Shown piece after piece: positions 15,111-22,216 of a stretch of DNA of 51,008 bases. Positions within the stretch are counted from its first letter, which is position 1. Each line of letters opens with the position of its first letter. The notes beneath the pieces were generated by a model, which was given only the letters and a program-made list of their open reading frames with translations, did no database searches and was not told the DNA's origin. Source of the DNA: a virus; IMG/VR virus record IMGVR_UViG_3300028595_000019, positions 1 through 51,008 of that record, one strand, 5' to 3'. The translations under genes and the position numbers were made by a program.

Positions 15111-15239
15111 TTAATCAATCACGTTAATTCTAGGCCAATGTTCCCAGGGAGGTAATTCCCATTGCATTATTTCACCTTTTTTACAGGTGTTTAATGTTAG
15201 CGCACTTATTAAAAGCACGATCAGTTTAATCTTTTTCAT
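15111..15239 (-). CDS. Tiny lipoprotein (42 residues) in the early operon
   Basis: A 42-codon frame encodes MKKIKLIVLLISALTLNTC, a full lipoprotein signal with the lipidated Cys at 19, then a short tail rich in Trp and Pro (MQWELPPWEHW). It lies between the gene at 15243 and the SbcC-like gene. A mature lipopeptide of only 24 residues expressed with early genes could be a superinfection-exclusion or membrane-signalling factor, but that is speculation. The signal peptide is convincing; expression is not shown. Confidence 0.5.
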   Translation of the reverse strand: MKKIKLIVLLISALTLNTCKKGEIMQWELPPWEHWPRINVID

Positions 15240-15242
15240 CGC

Positions 15243-15491
15243 TTAGTCTTTAGGTTCAATCCTATACAGTATTACTTTATCTGTACGGATGTTTAAATCT
15301 TTCTGGTTTAATATTTCATTATTGAATCGTACTTCTTTAATACAATCCTGCACAGAGGCAAGAGGAAAGTCAATTCCATTTTTTTTGCACAATTCAAAGT
15401 CATCGGCAAAGTTTTCGATACGATCTTCTGTGTTGTTGAAGAAATCAATTTCTAATTTTGATTTTCCTTCCATGTGAAATGTTGCTGCCAT
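15243..15491 (-). CDS. Small acidic protein of unknown function
   Basis: An 82-residue acidic protein (starting AATFHMEGKSKLEIDFF) with no recognised domain, signal or membrane segment. It lies in the early operon three bases before the tiny lipoprotein. Confidence 0.6.
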   Translation of the reverse strand: MAATFHMEGKSKLEIDFFNNTEDRIENFADDFELCKKNGIDFPLASVQDCIKEVRFNNEILNQKDLNIRTDKVILYRIEPKD

Positions 15492-15504
15492 ATTCTATTA
15501 TTAT

Positions 15505-15702
15505 TTAAGTTTGTGTGTCAAATTTTCCTCCGACATTATTCCTCTTTTCAATACCCTGATGGGACCAATAATTATTAAAAGAGGATGAGCAATGCTCTTT
15601 TTCCCGGTATCCACATACAGGACATACCAGCCATTTATTGAATAATCCCAGCCTTTTCTTTTGAGGCACTAATGATTCTATGCAGTTAGGACAGTATCTC
15701 AT
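15505..15702 (-). CDS. Small zinc-ribbon protein
   Basis: A 65-residue protein with two Cys pairs, CPNC at residues 4-7 and CPVC at about 27-30, spaced as in a zinc ribbon, followed by a polar tail. It may bind DNA or a protein partner. Its start overlaps the stop of the helix-turn-helix gene upstream by one base. Confidence 0.6.
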   Translation of the reverse strand: MRYCPNCIESLVPQKKRLGLFNKWLVCPVCGYREKEHCSSSFNNYWSHQGIEKRNNVGGKFDTQT

Positions 15703-15977
15703 TAAGCGTATTTTTTATAGGATTTAGAAAATTCAATAATCTCATAAAGAGAGAACTTATGATATCTTGATCCCGGTGAATCAGGATAAGAATTGATTTT
15801 CCCTTCGTCTATTAACTTCTTAAAGGTGTTAAATGACGAAATTCCTAATAAAGACATAGCTTCTTTAGAAGGAATTTTAACTGTAGAGATATATTGTTTA
15901 ATAGGCTGAATTTCTTTTCTTACAGCCTCAGCCATCATTTCTGCTAAATCGTCACGCGATATTGATATAAGTTCCAT
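15702..15977 (-). CDS. Excisionase-like helix-turn-helix protein
   Basis: A 91-residue protein. Residues 36-85 (IPSKEAMSLLGISSFNTFKKLIDEG and following) fit the MerR-like winged helix of excisionases and similar DNA-binding proteins (helix-turn-helix, then the SRYHKFSLYEI wing). It is the second gene of the leftward early operon near the integrase, so a recombination directionality factor is plausible, though replication-linked DNA binding is possible. It overlaps both neighbours by one base. Confidence 0.65.
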   Translation of the reverse strand: MELISISRDDLAEMMAEAVRKEIQPIKQYISTVKIPSKEAMSLLGISSFNTFKKLIDEGKINSYPDSPGSRYHKFSLYEIIEFSKSYKKYA

Positions 15978-16225
15978 TAGGCAGATATTTTAAATTCTTT
16001 TTCTTGTTTGTCAAGATATTTATTGACAATTTTCCTGACTGTTTCAATCGTAATCCTGTTGGTTTTTACACCGTTTGGCATCCAACTTGTTCTAAAAGTG
16101 TTCTTAGAGATGCCAATAATGTTAATGATTTCTCGCTTACACTGGATTTTTAACTTCTTGTTATAGAATTTGTTAATATCTCTTTTGATATTATATACTT
16201 CTATTTCTTGACTTTTTGTTTCCAT
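15977..16225 (-). CDS. Small DNA-binding protein, first gene of the leftward early operon
   Basis: Read from the ATG at 16225 (82 residues). An upstream ATG at 16252 exists but would leave only a few bases after the predicted promoter. The middle, EIINIIGISKNTFRTSWMPNG, looks like a helix-turn-helix. As the first gene opposite the repressor it is in the place of a Cro-like or operon regulator. Confidence 0.6.
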   Translation of the reverse strand: METKSQEIEVYNIKRDINKFYNKKLKIQCKREIINIIGISKNTFRTSWMPNGVKTNRITIETVRKIVNKYLDKQEKEFKISA

Positions 16226-16265
16226 TTTTATATATTTAACATGGCCGTTCATCTAAAATGTATAA

Positions 16266-16297
16266 CAAATATACTACATTATACTTGACAATACCAA
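16266..16297 (-). promoter_or_regulatory. Leftward early promoter with operator
   Basis: On the minus strand TTG (16297-16295), 21 bases, then TATATTTG (16273-16266) match the Bacteroidota TTG...TAnnTTTG promoter. The -7 box overlaps AAATATACTACATT (16267-16280, plus strand), a 14-base string also found over the rightward early promoter at 18986-18999. It probably drives the whole leftward operon and is repressed in the lysogen. Confidence 0.6.
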
Positions 16298-16310
16298 ATA
16301 TAATACGACA

Positions 16311-16318
16311 TAAATTTG
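16311..16318 (+). promoter_or_regulatory. Possible promoter -7 box of the repressor gene
   Basis: TAAATTTG fits TAnnTTTG and lies 25 bases before the repressor start. A TTG at 16285-16287 is 23 bases upstream, two more than usual, so the match is imperfect. Confidence 0.35.
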
Positions 16319-16343
16319 ACATAAAATTTAAAAAAGAGTGTAA

Positions 16344-17051
16344 ATGACTGATAGTGAGATAATAGTGAAGTTAATAAATTTACTGGGTTTAAAGAATGGT
16401 AATCAATTAGCAAAAACATTAGGTTTTAAAGCCGACAGGGTATATAACGTTATAAAAGGAAGGAACGGTTTAAGTACCAGGTTTATAGACAGAATCATAG
16501 ATGTTTATCCGCAGATAAATAGGAAATGGATCGAGATTGGAACAGGAGAACCATTTGTCGAAAGTTTTAATACAATATCGGATAGAGTAGGTAAGATTAT
16601 TGACTATCTGGGTTATAATTTTCTGGAATTTACGAAGAGCATAAACCTTTCCGATGTAGAGAAATTCAAGTTATCAGAGGCTATCAATAAAAGCTTGGTC
16701 CCAGACAAGAAGGTGATAGAGAAAATCCTGGATAGATATCCTGAAATATCCCGTGAGTGGTTAATCGACAATAAAGGTACGATGTTAACCATTAAAGATG
16801 AATTGTTGCCGGATCAAGAGCAAAAATTAAAGTTACTTCAAGACCTGGTAAGATCGAAAGACGATCAGATATTGACTAAGAATAGTTATATTAATAAGCT
16901 AGAGGAAGAAAATGAAATGCTAGAAAACATGTTGAATGAACTAATGGAACAATACAAAATAGTTCGACAATTTTCTAAAATAGAAAAAAGGCTTGAAGAA
17001 AAGATGAGAAATACAGATGAGAAATTAACAAGATTTCGAGTCAAAAAGTAG
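16344..17051 (+). CDS. Phage repressor with two helix-turn-helix repeats and a coiled coil
   Basis: A 235-residue protein, divergent from the early operon. Residues 10-70 (NGNQLAKTLGFKADRVYNVIKG, then INRKWIEIGTGEPF) form a helix-turn-helix of the type in Bacteroidota phage repressors; residues 78-148 repeat the plan (ISREWLIDNKG). Residues 155-225 are a coiled coil, suitable for dimers. No LexA/CI-like self-cleaving peptidase is present, so induction would need another route. Its likely operator is the 14-base string shared by both early promoters. The 3' end overlaps the convergent STAS-like gene by 27 bases. Confidence 0.72.
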   Translation: MTDSEIIVKLINLLGLKNGNQLAKTLGFKADRVYNVIKGRNGLSTRFIDRIIDVYPQINRKWIEIGTGEPFVESFNTISDRVGKIIDYLGYNFLEFTKSINLSDVEKFKLSEAINKSLVPDKKVIEKILDRYPEISREWLIDNKGTMLTIKDELLPDQEQKLKLLQDLVRSKDDQILTKNSYINKLEEENEMLENMLNELMEQYKIVRQFSKIEKRLEEKMRNTDEKLTRFRVKK

Positions 17052-17420
17052 GTTACTGGCTAGCTCTTTTGCATCATCCATATTATAAGTTAGATACTTT
17101 TCGAATCTATGTTTGTTATATGACATTGAAGCTCTTTGTACTTGCAATTTCCCTATTGTATTATCGGGACTAAATATACGTATTGATGTTGTTATTCCAT
17201 TATTATAGAATAATTCCGTAAACAAAGAATAAACCTCTGTAGGCATGTCGGAACATTTGTATTCTCGGAAATCAATAATTATTACATGTCCTTCATAGCC
17301 TATTAGTTGCTGGTTTAATTTAGGGAGTAAAAATTTAAGGTCATCTACTTTAACACAGCCTCCAATTTTTAATATAGGAGCGCTTTTAGTTTTCACAATT
17401 CTTGCTTTCATATTTTTCAC
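17025..17420 (-). CDS. STAS-like small protein between repressor and integrase
   Basis: A 131-residue protein whose core (DDLKFLLPKLNQQL, GHVIIIDFREYKCSDM) has the strand-helix order of STAS or SpoIIAA-like domains, which bind partner proteins. It is squeezed between repressor and integrase: it overlaps the repressor tail by 27 bases and the integrase tail by 35 bases. It is transcribed with the integrase and could modulate the lysogeny decision. The fold call is by eye and tentative. Confidence 0.5.
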   Translation of the reverse strand: MKNMKARIVKTKSAPILKIGGCVKVDDLKFLLPKLNQQLIGYEGHVIIIDFREYKCSDMPTEVYSLFTELFYNNGITTSIRIFSPDNTIGKLQVQRASMSYNKHRFEKYLTYNMDDAKELASNLLFDSKSC

Positions 17421-18657
17421 TAAAAAATGGGTGGTTAATTAACAGTTCTGCATTTTCTTCTTCAGATATTTTTATATATGAAAAAAATGTTTTCTCAGAT
17501 TTATGCCCGGTAATCTTCATAATGCTTGCTGTAGGTATTCTTGCCAAATACGCATTAGTAGCAAAAGACCTTCTGGCAGTATGTGTAGAAACTAGCTCAT
17601 GTTTTTCTTTGGTCTCTCTGATTATCTTCTTTCCTTTCTTTCGGGTAACAACAATAATATCTTTAATCTTTGCTGCTTTACATGCATCTTTAATATAGTC
17701 ATTCATTTTCTGGTTACTAATTGCCCTTGGAAGCTTATAATCGTATTTTTCTAATATTTCTTTCAGCATCCAATGAACAGGAATAACGGTTTTAATGCCT
17801 GTTTTTTGATTAGTAATGGCTAGTTTCGTATAATCCTTATTAAAATGTTGTGGGATGATTTGGGAAAAATCAGAAAATCTTAGACCTGTAACACAGCCGA
17901 TTATAAACATGTCCCTTGCTCTTATCCTGCTTTTAGCTAAGCCGTTCCCTTTTAAATCTTTCTGGACTCGATATAGTTGTAATACTTCGTCATTGGTTAG
18001 ATATATCTTATCAACATCTTCCCGGATAACCTTGAATTTTAGGAAATCCATATTTATATTGTATCTCAAATCAGTTGCCTTTGCCATAATCTCTTTAATG
18101 ATCTTGAAATGCAATCCTGCATAGTTAACACTATATTGTTTAGTGTATAATAAATAGTCTTTATAATTGTCGTAGAATTGCATGTCTATCTCATCATAAT
18201 TTAAAACCCTATTGTCGTTGAAATAAGAGACTAACGTATTGTAGACAGTCTGATATTTCTTAGCGTATTCATAACCATGAATAGCAATCATCCTATCCTT
18301 ATATGTGCTGAAGAAGTCCACTAATTTAGGAATAATATCTTTTTTTTCCAATTTGTCGAGATGTTTGTCCATTAAAAATTTGAGTGCTCTATTTGTGACA
18401 ACCTTCCCTTCATTAAGAAGCTGGTAATAACTTTCCTCTAAATAAGATCCCATTTTTTTAAGACGATAGTTATAATCATATCCCATTTTAAAAATTTTTC
18501 CCTCCCGGCATTTTTGAGAATCTTTGAGCCAATTATCAGGATGTATTTTTAAGCCGGAAGAATAGGTAAACGTTTTCCCCTGGTATCGGTATTTTAAAAT
18601 AATTAAGGTGTTAATATCACTGTTGAAATCTTTGAGATAATACTTCACATTAGGCAT
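17386..18657 (-). CDS. int: Tyrosine recombinase (phage integrase)
   Basis: A 423-residue protein with an N-terminal arm-binding region, a SAM-like core-binding domain (about 110-200) and a catalytic domain with the full set: Arg260 (TGLR), His359 and Arg362 (HTARR), His385 (GHK) and nucleophile Tyr394 (FFSYIKI). This is the Bacteroidota phage/transposon integrase type. It should join the phage attP to the host chromosome. The attP is probably in the gene-free stretch directly upstream (18658-19027), which has repeated TTGACGG motifs. It is not an integron integrase: the extra patch of IntI is not seen. Confidence 0.9.
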   Translation of the reverse strand: MPNVKYYLKDFNSDINTLIILKYRYQGKTFTYSSGLKIHPDNWLKDSQKCREGKIFKMGYDYNYRLKKMGSYLEESYYQLLNEGKVVTNRALKFLMDKHLDKLEKKDIIPKLVDFFSTYKDRMIAIHGYEYAKKYQTVYNTLVSYFNDNRVLNYDEIDMQFYDNYKDYLLYTKQYSVNYAGLHFKIIKEIMAKATDLRYNINMDFLKFKVIREDVDKIYLTNDEVLQLYRVQKDLKGNGLAKSRIRARDMFIIGCVTGLRFSDFSQIIPQHFNKDYTKLAITNQKTGIKTVIPVHWMLKEILEKYDYKLPRAISNQKMNDYIKDACKAAKIKDIIVVTRKKGKKIIRETKEKHELVSTHTARRSFATNAYLARIPTASIMKITGHKSEKTFFSYIKISEEENAELLINHPFFSEKYESKNCEN

Positions 18658-18960
18658 ACCATTATCATTAATTATTACTAACTTAGATAAACAAAGATAA
18701 TAAATGTACCTCAGTTGACGGTATAGTTGACGGATTTTTTAATAATTAATGATTTTGGGTATATTAAAACAGGTTAGTAATAATCGCTAAAACGCCTGTA
18801 AATGATAGTCAAAGCATCAATAAACATCAATAAGTTATGATTCTGGCACGATCACATACTTTTTTCTATAACGTAGAAAAAACAAGCATTTCAGAGAGTC
18901 CGTCAAAAGTGGTGTACGCCATGGTTGACGGATTTTTTTATACCCATTCATCAAATAATT
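18658..18960. other. Gene-free region beside the integrase with TTGACGG repeats (candidate attP)
   Basis: No gene is visible in this stretch of about 300 bases. TTGACGG occurs at 18715-18721, 18727-18733 and 18925-18931 and inverted (CCGTCAA) at 18900-18906. Two of the copies are followed by a run of six or seven T. Repeats of this kind beside an integrase gene are candidate integrase-binding sites, but the att core cannot be defined without host junctions. Confidence 0.4.
18900..18939 (+). terminator. Hairpin with T-run upstream of the rightward early promoter
   Basis: CCGTCAA (18900-18906) pairs with TTGACGG (18925-18931) around an inner TGG...CCA stem, followed by ATTTTTTT. This has the form of a rho-independent terminator reading right; it would shield the early promoter at 18971. 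It also uses the repeated TTGACGG motif, so an integration-site role is possible. Confidence 0.5.
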
Positions 18961-18970
18961 AAAGAATTAC

Positions 18971-19001
18971 TTGACAATGTGTAGTAAATATACTACATTT
19001 G
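18971..19001 (+). promoter_or_regulatory. Rightward early promoter with palindromic operator
   Basis: TTG (18971-18973), 20 bases, then TACATTTG (18994-19001) is a textbook Bacteroidota promoter 26 bases before the gene at 19028. Between and over it lies GTAGTA-AATA-TACTAC (18981-18996), a perfect inverted repeat, and AAATATACTACATT is identical to the sequence over the leftward early promoter. The phage repressor probably binds both. Confidence 0.7.
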
Positions 19002-19027
19002 ATTTGAGTAATTAATTAAATACAATA

Positions 19028-19510
19028 ATGGCACACAATGAAAAAGAGTTAAGTAAAAAGCGTAAGCAGTTAAAAGAAGAGTTGTCCAGGGTAAGGTCAT
19101 CAAGACCAGATGTTGTGTTTGCATATAGTCGAAAAGAAGTGCTGGCGGATGGATCACAAGTAATGGTCCCTCCGCAAGTTGCTTCTGAGGCAGGGATAAA
19201 AGTCCCTGTTTACATGACCTCTCAGGTATGGGAAAGATATGTCAAGGTACCTGAAGGAATGGAGGGTTATCAAGACACTGATGGCAGATTATGGGACATC
19301 TTGTGGATGTTTAGAACCTATGCCCAAAGCAGTAAATCCCCTGTAATAATGTTCGAGTATCTTTGTGAATTACCAGGGGATCCACAGATTAACGAAAAAA
19401 GATTTGGGGATACTCATAAAAAGACGGTGAAACTAAAAGCTGTAGCTGGGCCAAAAGACATCGATCAGCCAGAGATGGCTATAACAATATTATTACCTAA
19501 TCAGGATTAG
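19028..19510 (+). CDS. DUF6573-like early phage protein
   Basis: A 160-residue soluble protein. The stretch from ADGSQVMVPPQVASEAGIK to DGRLWDILWMFRTYA (about 38-102) is like the phage family DUF6573, whose function is not known. The N-terminus is a short charged helix. It is the first gene behind the repressed rightward promoter, so it is probably expressed early after induction or infection. Confidence 0.6.
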   Translation: MAHNEKELSKKRKQLKEELSRVRSSRPDVVFAYSRKEVLADGSQVMVPPQVASEAGIKVPVYMTSQVWERYVKVPEGMEGYQDTDGRLWDILWMFRTYAQSSKSPVIMFEYLCELPGDPQINEKRFGDTHKKTVKLKAVAGPKDIDQPEMAITILLPNQD

Positions 19511-19512
19511 AG

Positions 19513-19713
19513 ATGAAAAAAATATCCTCATATCAAAAATTAAAGGCAAAGAACCGAGAATTAAGACAGGACATTAGAACACTCGTATTAAGTCCTGATT
19601 CAATGGAAGCGTTACGGTTAAAAGCTAAGTATACTTTCCAATACCAGGCTGAAGATGCAATAATGTATGGGCATAGTACAACAATAATAGAAGGTAATGT
19701 ATTATTAAATTGA
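19513..19713 (+). CDS. Small unknown early protein
   Basis: A 66-residue basic, helical protein starting MKKISSYQKLKAKNRELRQD, two bases after the preceding gene. I recall similar short proteins in Bacteroidota phage early operons but know no function. Confidence 0.6.
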   Translation: MKKISSYQKLKAKNRELRQDIRTLVLSPDSMEALRLKAKYTFQYQAEDAIMYGHSTTIIEGNVLLN

Positions 19714-19724
19714 TATCAATAATA

Positions 19725-19940
19725 ATGACTAGAGAAGAAGAGATAAAGTATTTAAAAATCGCTTTGAATATACAAGGTATAAACATCAGCGAGAGAATAG
19801 CGGATCAGGTTATTGAAACCTTTGAAGCAGTAAAGAAGAAAAAAGGAAACTTCAGTGTTAATGATGCTGTTGGTATTGAATTAAAGGTAGAGCGCAAGTA
19901 TAAAGAGATTGAAGTTAAAGCAAGAAAAAACAAAGAATAA
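19725..19940 (+). CDS. Small unknown early protein
   Basis: About 71 residues from the ATG at 19725 (MTREEEIKYLKIAL); a longer form would need a TTG start at 19710. Predicted helical with a charged C-terminus. It lies in the early operon between two close neighbours; function unknown. Confidence 0.6.
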   Translation: MTREEEIKYLKIALNIQGINISERIADQVIETFEAVKKKKGNFSVNDAVGIELKVERKYKEIEVKARKNKE

Positions 19941-19942
19941 TA

Positions 19943-20329
19943 ATGAACATCTTATACCTCCCCATAAAAAGAAAGTGGTTTTACATGATCGCAGAAGCAA
20001 TTAAGACCGAAGAATATCGGGAGGTAAAAGATTATTGGGTAAAACGATTAATGAACCGGCATAAGTTAAAGGATGGTTCTGAGGTAATGTATTCAGGGGA
20101 CTACAAGAAGTTTGACGTAGTACGATTCAAGGCCGGTTATGGCAAAAACTCTCCAACAATGGACTTAGAGTTCAAAGGCATTAAGATAGACACAGGAAAA
20201 GAAGAATGGGGAGCAAAACCTGGCAAACATTATTTTGTAATAAAACTCGGCTTGAGGCTAGATATTAATCTTGAACCAAGCCAGCTAAGACATTGTTGTC
20301 CAACAAAGGTTTTACTTAAAAACTTATAA
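19943..20329 (+). CDS. ASCH/PUA-like domain protein
   Basis: A 128-residue protein. The start, LYLPIKRKWFYMIAEAIKTEEYR, with the later GAKPGKHYFVIKLG, follows the pattern of ASCH-type domains, a PUA-like fold thought to bind RNA or modified nucleotides. Phage copies are common; targets are unknown. It lies two bases after the previous gene. Confidence 0.65.
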   Translation: MNILYLPIKRKWFYMIAEAIKTEEYREVKDYWVKRLMNRHKLKDGSEVMYSGDYKKFDVVRFKAGYGKNSPTMDLEFKGIKIDTGKEEWGAKPGKHYFVIKLGLRLDINLEPSQLRHCCPTKVLLKNL

Positions 20330-20331
20330 CT

Positions 20332-20511
20332 ATGCAACTAAGCAAACAAGCCAAACAACTAGCGAAGATCAAAAAGAAAATCAGGCAAAAGGAGGAGTTT
20401 GAACGATTATGTGATGTATTGACCGAAGGGATAAACAACCTGGAGATTATTTTCAGCCATAACCCACATGAATTTCCTAAAGCGGATGATTTTATTACAG
20501 AAATAAGATGA
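20332..20511 (+). CDS. Small basic helical protein (59 residues)
   Basis: A 59-codon frame, MQLSKQAKQLAKIKKKIRQ at the N-terminus, two bases after the ASCH-like gene, ending in TGA that overlaps the next ATG (ATGA). Tight packing supports translation. No domain is recognised. Confidence 0.55.
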   Translation: MQLSKQAKQLAKIKKKIRQKEEFERLCDVLTEGINNLEIIFSHNPHEFPKADDFITEIR

Positions 20512-20675
20512 AAAAATATAAAGCAATAGAATTAATGAGACAAGGCAAGAAAATAACGCATAAGCACTTTACGCCTGATGAATGGATGACAATTAAAAAC
20601 GGACAAATACTTTTAGAAGATGGTGTAAGATGTAACCAAGATGAATTTTGGAAATGGAGAACAGATGAAAGCTAG
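20508..20675 (+). CDS. Small protein with DUF2829-like start (55 residues)
   Basis: A 55-residue frame, overlapping the previous stop by four bases. The opening KAIELMRQGKKITHKHFTPDEWM resembles the N-terminal half of DUF2829 (the Tad2-type anti-defence family) and many short Bacteroidota phage proteins; the rest of DUF2829 is missing. An anti-defence role is only a possibility. A cassette-like site begins 25 bases after the stop. Confidence 0.55.
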   Translation: MKKYKAIELMRQGKKITHKHFTPDEWMTIKNGQILLEDGVRCNQDEFWKWRTDES

Positions 20676-20700
20676 AATGATGATTATTCACTTTATGGTT

Positions 20701-20830
20701 GCTAACGGACGAGTGTATGATATGTTGCGTTTAGACACGCTTAAACTATCGGATTAAAAACAGAATTAACAAATACAAAATAAAATTAACCAAAGCAGTA
20801 AATAGCAATATATTATACACATTGTTACCT
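20701..20830 (+). repeat. attC-like site before the gene at 20850
   Basis: Arms GTGTATGATATGTTGC (20713-20728) and GCAATATATTATACAC (20805-20820) pair at 14 of 16 positions. GCTAAC (20701) lies outside the left arm and GTTACC (20824) outside the right. The site begins 25 bases after one stop codon and ends 19 bases before the next start, as an attC does between two cassettes. Confidence 0.6.
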
Positions 20831-21100
20831 GCTTTTAAAATTACGATTTATGAAACGATTTATATGTTGGTACGCCTATCAAGGACAAGAAACAGAAGGG
20901 CAATTACAACTTAAAGAGCCAAAAATAATAAAAGCTATAGATATGGCAGAAGCTATGTGGAAATGGCATCATTTAGATTGCCCTGATTGGGGAAAAAGAT
21001 TCTATAATGACGACATAGAAGCATATAGAAAGAAAGGTGAATTTACAGGATGGGGATGTTGGTGTGAAGAACTAGCCAAGTAATTTTTATTGCAGGTAAC
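20824..21100 (+). mobile_element. Integron-like gene cassette 2
   Basis: The unit begins with GTTACCTGC (20824-20832) and ends with its perfect reverse complement GCAGGTAAC (21092-21100), nine bases after the stop codon. It holds one gene (20850-21083) in the same orientation. Matching ends with a private core sequence are what a circularised integron cassette would leave. Confidence 0.6.
20850..21083 (+). CDS. Cassette-borne small protein of unknown function
   Basis: A 77-residue protein unusually rich in Trp and aromatic residues (CWYAYQG, MWKWHH, GWGCWCEEL). No domain is recognised. The beginning, a strand followed by QGQETEGQLQLKEPKII, suggests a small alpha/beta fold. It is the only gene in its cassette, with a palindromic element directly after it. 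Confidence 0.6.
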   Translation: MKRFICWYAYQGQETEGQLQLKEPKIIKAIDMAEAMWKWHHLDCPDWGKRFYNDDIEAYRKKGEFTGWGCWCEELAK

Positions 21101-21160
21101 TTGTTTTTATACGTAATATTACAGATAAACTCCAGGTACGTGAGGATATATGTAACTAAC
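21085..21160 (+). repeat. Palindromic element copy B
   Basis: About 76 bases nearly identical to copy A at 5796-5871 (opposite strand). The centre (21106-21129) is a 24-base near-palindrome with GTAATATTAC in the middle. It lies between the gene at 20850 and the YopX-like gene and includes the 3' core of cassette 2. Confidence 0.75.
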
Positions 21161-21170
21161 AAAAATAATT

Positions 21171-21527
21171 ATGAGAACAATAAAATTTAGAGTTTGGGAA
21201 AAGTTTACAAGTAAAATGCATTATAATGATGTTAGCCATCTTGCTTCTTTAACTGATGATGGAGTTTTATCTACTGTTAGCGGTTATGGTGAAAATACAG
21301 CTATGCAATTCACAGGCTTAACCGACAAAAACGGCAAAGATATTTATGAAGGTGATATTTTTAAACTTGGTGCAGAAAAGGAAATATTTGAAATCCGTTT
21401 TGAACACGGTTGTTTTATGGCTTTTCACAATGACAAACAATTTGGATTAATTGGAGAATTACAAATATGTTTTATTGAGGTAATTGGAAATATCTACGAA
21501 AATCCTAAACTAATCAAAACCAAATAA
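21171..21527 (+). CDS. YopX family protein
   Basis: A 118-residue protein with the YopX pattern: RTIKFRVWEK at the start, MQFTGLTDKNGKDIYEGDIF in the middle (about 45-64) and EVIGNIYENPKL at the end. The family is common in phages of Firmicutes and Bacteroidota; its function is unknown. It follows the palindromic element by about ten bases. Confidence 0.88.
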   Translation: MRTIKFRVWEKFTSKMHYNDVSHLASLTDDGVLSTVSGYGENTAMQFTGLTDKNGKDIYEGDIFKLGAEKEIFEIRFEHGCFMAFHNDKQFGLIGELQICFIEVIGNIYENPKLIKTK

Positions 21528-21529
21528 CC

Positions 21530-21679
21530 ATGGAAGCAAAAGAGATATTAAACCAAATAAAAGCTAATGTATTACAAAATATGGATCATTTAACCGCAAA
21601 TGACACCTTTAGTTTAATTAATGATCTTATCAAACTAAAATGCAAAGAGCAAAGAGAAATCTGCGCCCATAAAGTTTAA
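21530..21679 (+). CDS. Small unknown protein (49 residues)
   Basis: A 49-codon frame beginning MEAKEILNQIKANVLQNMD, two bases after the YopX stop. It is predicted to be helical. Close packing and normal codon use support it; nothing more can be said. Confidence 0.5.
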   Translation: MEAKEILNQIKANVLQNMDHLTANDTFSLINDLIKLKCKEQREICAHKV

Positions 21680-21819
21680 TATAATAATAATTATGGGGAA
21701 TTAGATATTGTTTCGAAAAGAATTGTTTTAAACGCACCAGAACCAAAAATGTAACATAACAATTACCAACATCTACCAATTAGATACCATTTATGCCAAA
21801 AAACAACCAAAATAACGTA

Positions 21820-21846
21820 AATTTAGGTAACAAAAAATAACCTAAC
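21820..21846 (+). promoter_or_regulatory. Inverted repeat just before the HTH gene (possible operator)
   Basis: TTAGGTAA and TAACCTAA face each other across a short A-rich spacer, ending directly before the ATG at 21847. A self-regulated XRE-type protein would typically bind such a site. Confidence 0.4.
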
Positions 21847-22026
21847 ATGGCTATAAAAGACGTAATCAGGCGTAAACGCAAGACTTTGGGAATTACCCAA
21901 CAGGTACTCGCTAATAAAATAGGAGTACACAGAATTACTATTACTAACTTTGAAAACGGAAAACATTCACTATCAAGTGAGTATATCGATAAAATATGTC
22001 ATATCCTCAGTATTAAATGTGAATGA
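21847..22026 (+). CDS. XRE/Cro-like DNA-binding protein (59 residues)
   Basis: A single helix-turn-helix domain: RRKRKTLGITQQVLANKIG, then VHRITITNFENGKHSLSSEYIDKICHILSI. This is the classic XRE pattern (ITQ...LA..IGV....I..FE.G). It probably acts as a small regulator of the early genes and may bind the inverted repeat before its start. Confidence 0.75.
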   Translation: MAIKDVIRRKRKTLGITQQVLANKIGVHRITITNFENGKHSLSSEYIDKICHILSIKCE

Positions 22027-22096
22027 ACTAAAATTATAGTTGTATAACGTGAAAATTAGTTGATATGGAATAAATAAGATTGTTTACAAAACACCT

Positions 22097-22216
22097 ATGG
22101 CACAAGAGATAATTAATGATAAAGGTGATTTATATCATTACTTCTTTGATGAAGAGGACAATGAACTGTTATTCATTAGACTTGGTAATACTTCGTTTAA
22201 TAAAAATAAAAAGTGA
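22097..22216 (+). CDS. Tiny unknown protein (39 residues)
   Basis: A 39-codon frame, MAQEIINDKGDLYHYFFDEEDNE at the start, overlapping the next start codon by one base (TGATG). Overlap with a real gene is the main support. Confidence 0.45.
   Translation: MAQEIINDKGDLYHYFFDEEDNELLFIRLGNTSFNKNKK

Noticed and set aside
21106-21129. Resemblance of TAATATTAC to the nick site of rolling-circle viruses
   Set aside because: The string is nine bases of an AT-rich palindrome, no HUH Rep gene is visible in the window, and the palindrome context differs; treated as coincidence.
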